From Coffea arabica (Eukaryota > Streptophyta > Magnoliopsida > Gentianales > Rubiaceae), in contig NC_092310.1 in the NCBI RefSeq assembly GCF_036785885.1, positions 6,696,001-6,760,000 of the forward strand: a stretch of 64,000 nucleotides of DNA, read 5' to 3'. The position numbers and the translations under genes were made by a program. Of the stretch, positions 62,201-64,000 are shown piece by piece (position 1 is the first letter of the stretch; each line of letters begins with the position of its first letter). The notes under the pieces are model-generated. The model ran no database searches, had not been told where the DNA came from, and saw only the letters and a program-made list of their open reading frames with translations.

Positions 62201-63809
62201 AATTTTTCATTTGATTATAAAAAAATTTCTTTAAAATTACTGCAAGAGACGGGTTTAAGGCAGACTTTTTTTACTTTTTTTCATTTCACTATCTTATCCT
62301 TAATTTTTTTCTTTTGATTTTTCAGAATAACTTATCCTTTTCGCTTGGCAGCCCCTTAAGATCACTAACCCCGTATTGGGGTAATTTTATTTCTTTGTGA
62401 AAGAAAAAAAAAAGAACAAGAAAAAAAAAAGAAAAAAAAGAACAAGAAAAAAAAAAGAGAAAAAGAAAAGAAAAATAGAGAAGTTCGTTTAGAATTAAAC
62501 TGGGGCAAAATTTTTATTTCTTTCCAACCCTACACCGAATCAAATTTTTTTTGAAAGAATGCTATTTCAAATTATTCCAAACCAATCATACGATCCACTT
62601 TCAAACCTTAACTTTTTCTTTACTACTCCATCCGATCCTAATCACAAGAGCCAAAGCTTGTCGACTTTCATCTTTTGCAGTACTTTGAAAAAATATTTTC
62701 TTAATCGATTAGCAATGATGTAAATACAATTTTTTTGAAACATGTTAGAGAAGATTGTCTCACTGATACCACTAATTGTCAAAATATGACTGGATTGATA
62801 TAGTTAGGATTAAAATTGTCTTGTTTATGTATCAAGGTGAAAACCTGAAAGGGCACATTTAAAAAAAATAAAAATAAAAAGAAGAAGAAAAAAAGAGAAG
62901 AAAACACAAAAAACAAAACAAGAGAGAGAAAAAAAGGGTAGGGGTAACTTTAGTGAAAACCCAAAAGGGTGTTAAGGTAAGATTTTGAAATACAAGAGCA
63001 TCATGAATGGATAACGAGATATTGAGATCTGAAAGTTGGTGACTATGTTGATTGAGTTTCTTTCATACTATTGTTCTTTTGCCGACAATTAATTCCAGAG
63101 TGGATGATGTTGAAGAGGTCAAATGGAACATTTTTCTCCATCAAAGGCCGTTCTCTAAATATGTATCCAACTTTTGATCCTTGGATCCATGTTCATAAAT
63201 CCAATAATTTTGTTTTGTTATTCTATTTATTTATTCTATATTATTTCATATCAGCATCATTGAGTGATGAATAATACATTTTCAATAATTTATATTTCTC
63301 ATTTATTGGGTCTCATTCAAAAAATAATCCCCTATAATTTATCCTAAAGGAGTCATGAAATTGAAGGTCCTATGATAATAAAGTATGGATAATTGGTATT
63401 AGAAAGTTGTACAAATTCTGAAGGGGTTGTGGACCAAATCTAAGGGAGCAATTTGTCGATATTACAACTCATGTTTATACAGTTCTCAAGGCAAAGGGAT
63501 CACATGATGGTGGCAGTATTTACATCACAATTGTTTCCTTTTTTCTTTGTAGGTGAAATTATGTAATGCAGCACTGATATAGCATGATTCACACTGGGGC
63601 AAATTGTAAAAGGATTGAGCTCCAAACTTGAGTGTACATTTTCAAAGAAAGGAAAGATGAATCATCATTCCTTTTCTTTTAAAGTTTGAAAAATCAAGAA
63701 GATTGTAAATCCACCAAGTAAGTTTATCATTGTTTATTATTTTTGAGCAATATGTATTTTAATCTTCCAGTTTGATAGTACAGGACTTGTGTTTTCATTT
63801 CTTCTGATA
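62201..63809. other. Ogre-like 3' untranslated region
   Basis: About 1.6 kb of AT-rich DNA with purine runs (AAGAAAAAAAAAG repeats at 62400-62480 and 62860-62940). The 67-codon ORF at 63071-63274 has no family signal. Confidence 0.6.
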
Positions 63810-64000
63810 TTTAATTGGGTTTGAATTTTATCCCATCAATCCGCGTTTAATTGGGTTTGGATCTTATTCCACTAATCTGTCATTTAATTCATATCTCACC
63901 AATCTGTATTTAATTGAATTAAGGTTTTATCCCACTAATCTGCGTTTAATTGGGCTCGGGTCTTATCCCACAAATCTGTCATTTAATTGGGTTCGAATTT
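63810..64000. repeat. minisatellite in the Ogre-like 3' region, about 36-bp unit
   Basis: About five to six units beginning TTTAATTGGGTTYG and containing TTATCCCACTAATCTGYR, of 26-37 bp, running to the window edge. Units differ by several substitutions. Confidence 0.85.

Larger units (their letters stand above)
52077..64000 (+). mobile_element. Ogre-like Tat element, internally deleted, running off the right edge
   Basis: A 3854-bp 5' LTR, a PBS of tRNA-Arg type, an extra ORF1 upstream of gag, Ogre-type gag, the end of integrase and a 3' untranslated region with tandem repeats. Length, LTR size, PBS and the ORF1-gag order are characteristic of Ogre elements. RT and both RNase H domains are missing between 61083 and about 61451. 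The 3' LTR lies beyond the window. Confidence 0.85.

Overview
The window is nuclear DNA of a flowering plant, most likely a eudicot. It is AT-rich, has plant-type introns, and is built mainly of nested or adjacent LTR retrotransposons, a PIF/Harbinger DNA transposon and small MITE-like elements. I see only one intact host gene: a five-exon gene for auxin-binding protein 1 (ABP1) on the minus strand at about 38.0-40.2 kb. The species cannot be named from the sequence alone.

Layout. 1-6446: a minus-strand Ty3/gypsy element of Tekay/Del type. Its LTRs are 3 kb (one runs off the left edge) and its internal region is only 1.66 kb, holding a gag-like zinc-knuckle ORF and no pol. 6447-12130: AT-rich intergenic DNA with short inverted-repeat structures. 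12137-15324 and 30303-30808: an old, broken chromovirus-type Ty3/gypsy element (RT, RNase H, integrase, chromodomain end, 3' LTR). It is split by a 14,973-bp Tat-lineage Ty3/gypsy element (15325-30297) with perfect GAAGA target duplications and LTRs differing at only about five positions. The Tat element has gag, a DGGS-type protease, RT, dual RNase H and integrase. Between pol and the 3' LTR lies an antisense, intron-containing gene for a plant-mobile-domain (PMD) protein with a coiled-coil tail.

30.8-37 kb: microsatellites, a MITE, a 0.62-kb tandem duplication and weak minus-strand coding remnants. 37.99-40.21 kb: ABP1. 40.4-41.4 kb: a MITE-like stretch and a processed pseudogene of ribosomal protein L7. 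41.7-50.0 kb: a decayed PIF/Harbinger transposon (DDE transposase plus Myb/SANT-like ORF1) whose 5' half is tandemly duplicated as a 3.15-kb unit. 50.0-52.1 kb: MITEs. 52,077 to the right edge: an Ogre-like Tat element with a 3.85-kb LTR, a tRNA-Arg-type primer binding site, the extra ORF1, Ogre-type gag, a large deletion removing RT/RNase H, the C-terminal part of integrase and a 3' minisatellite.

The strongest candidate for something unusual is the antisense PMD gene inside the young Tat element. Its 64-bp intron joins two ORFs exactly in phase. Because the intron is spliceable only in the antisense transcript, it would survive retrotransposition of the sense genomic RNA. The neighbouring Ogre-like element carries a sense ORF upstream of gag with a similar sequence pattern, so two related accessory ORFs occur in opposite positions and orientations in the same window.
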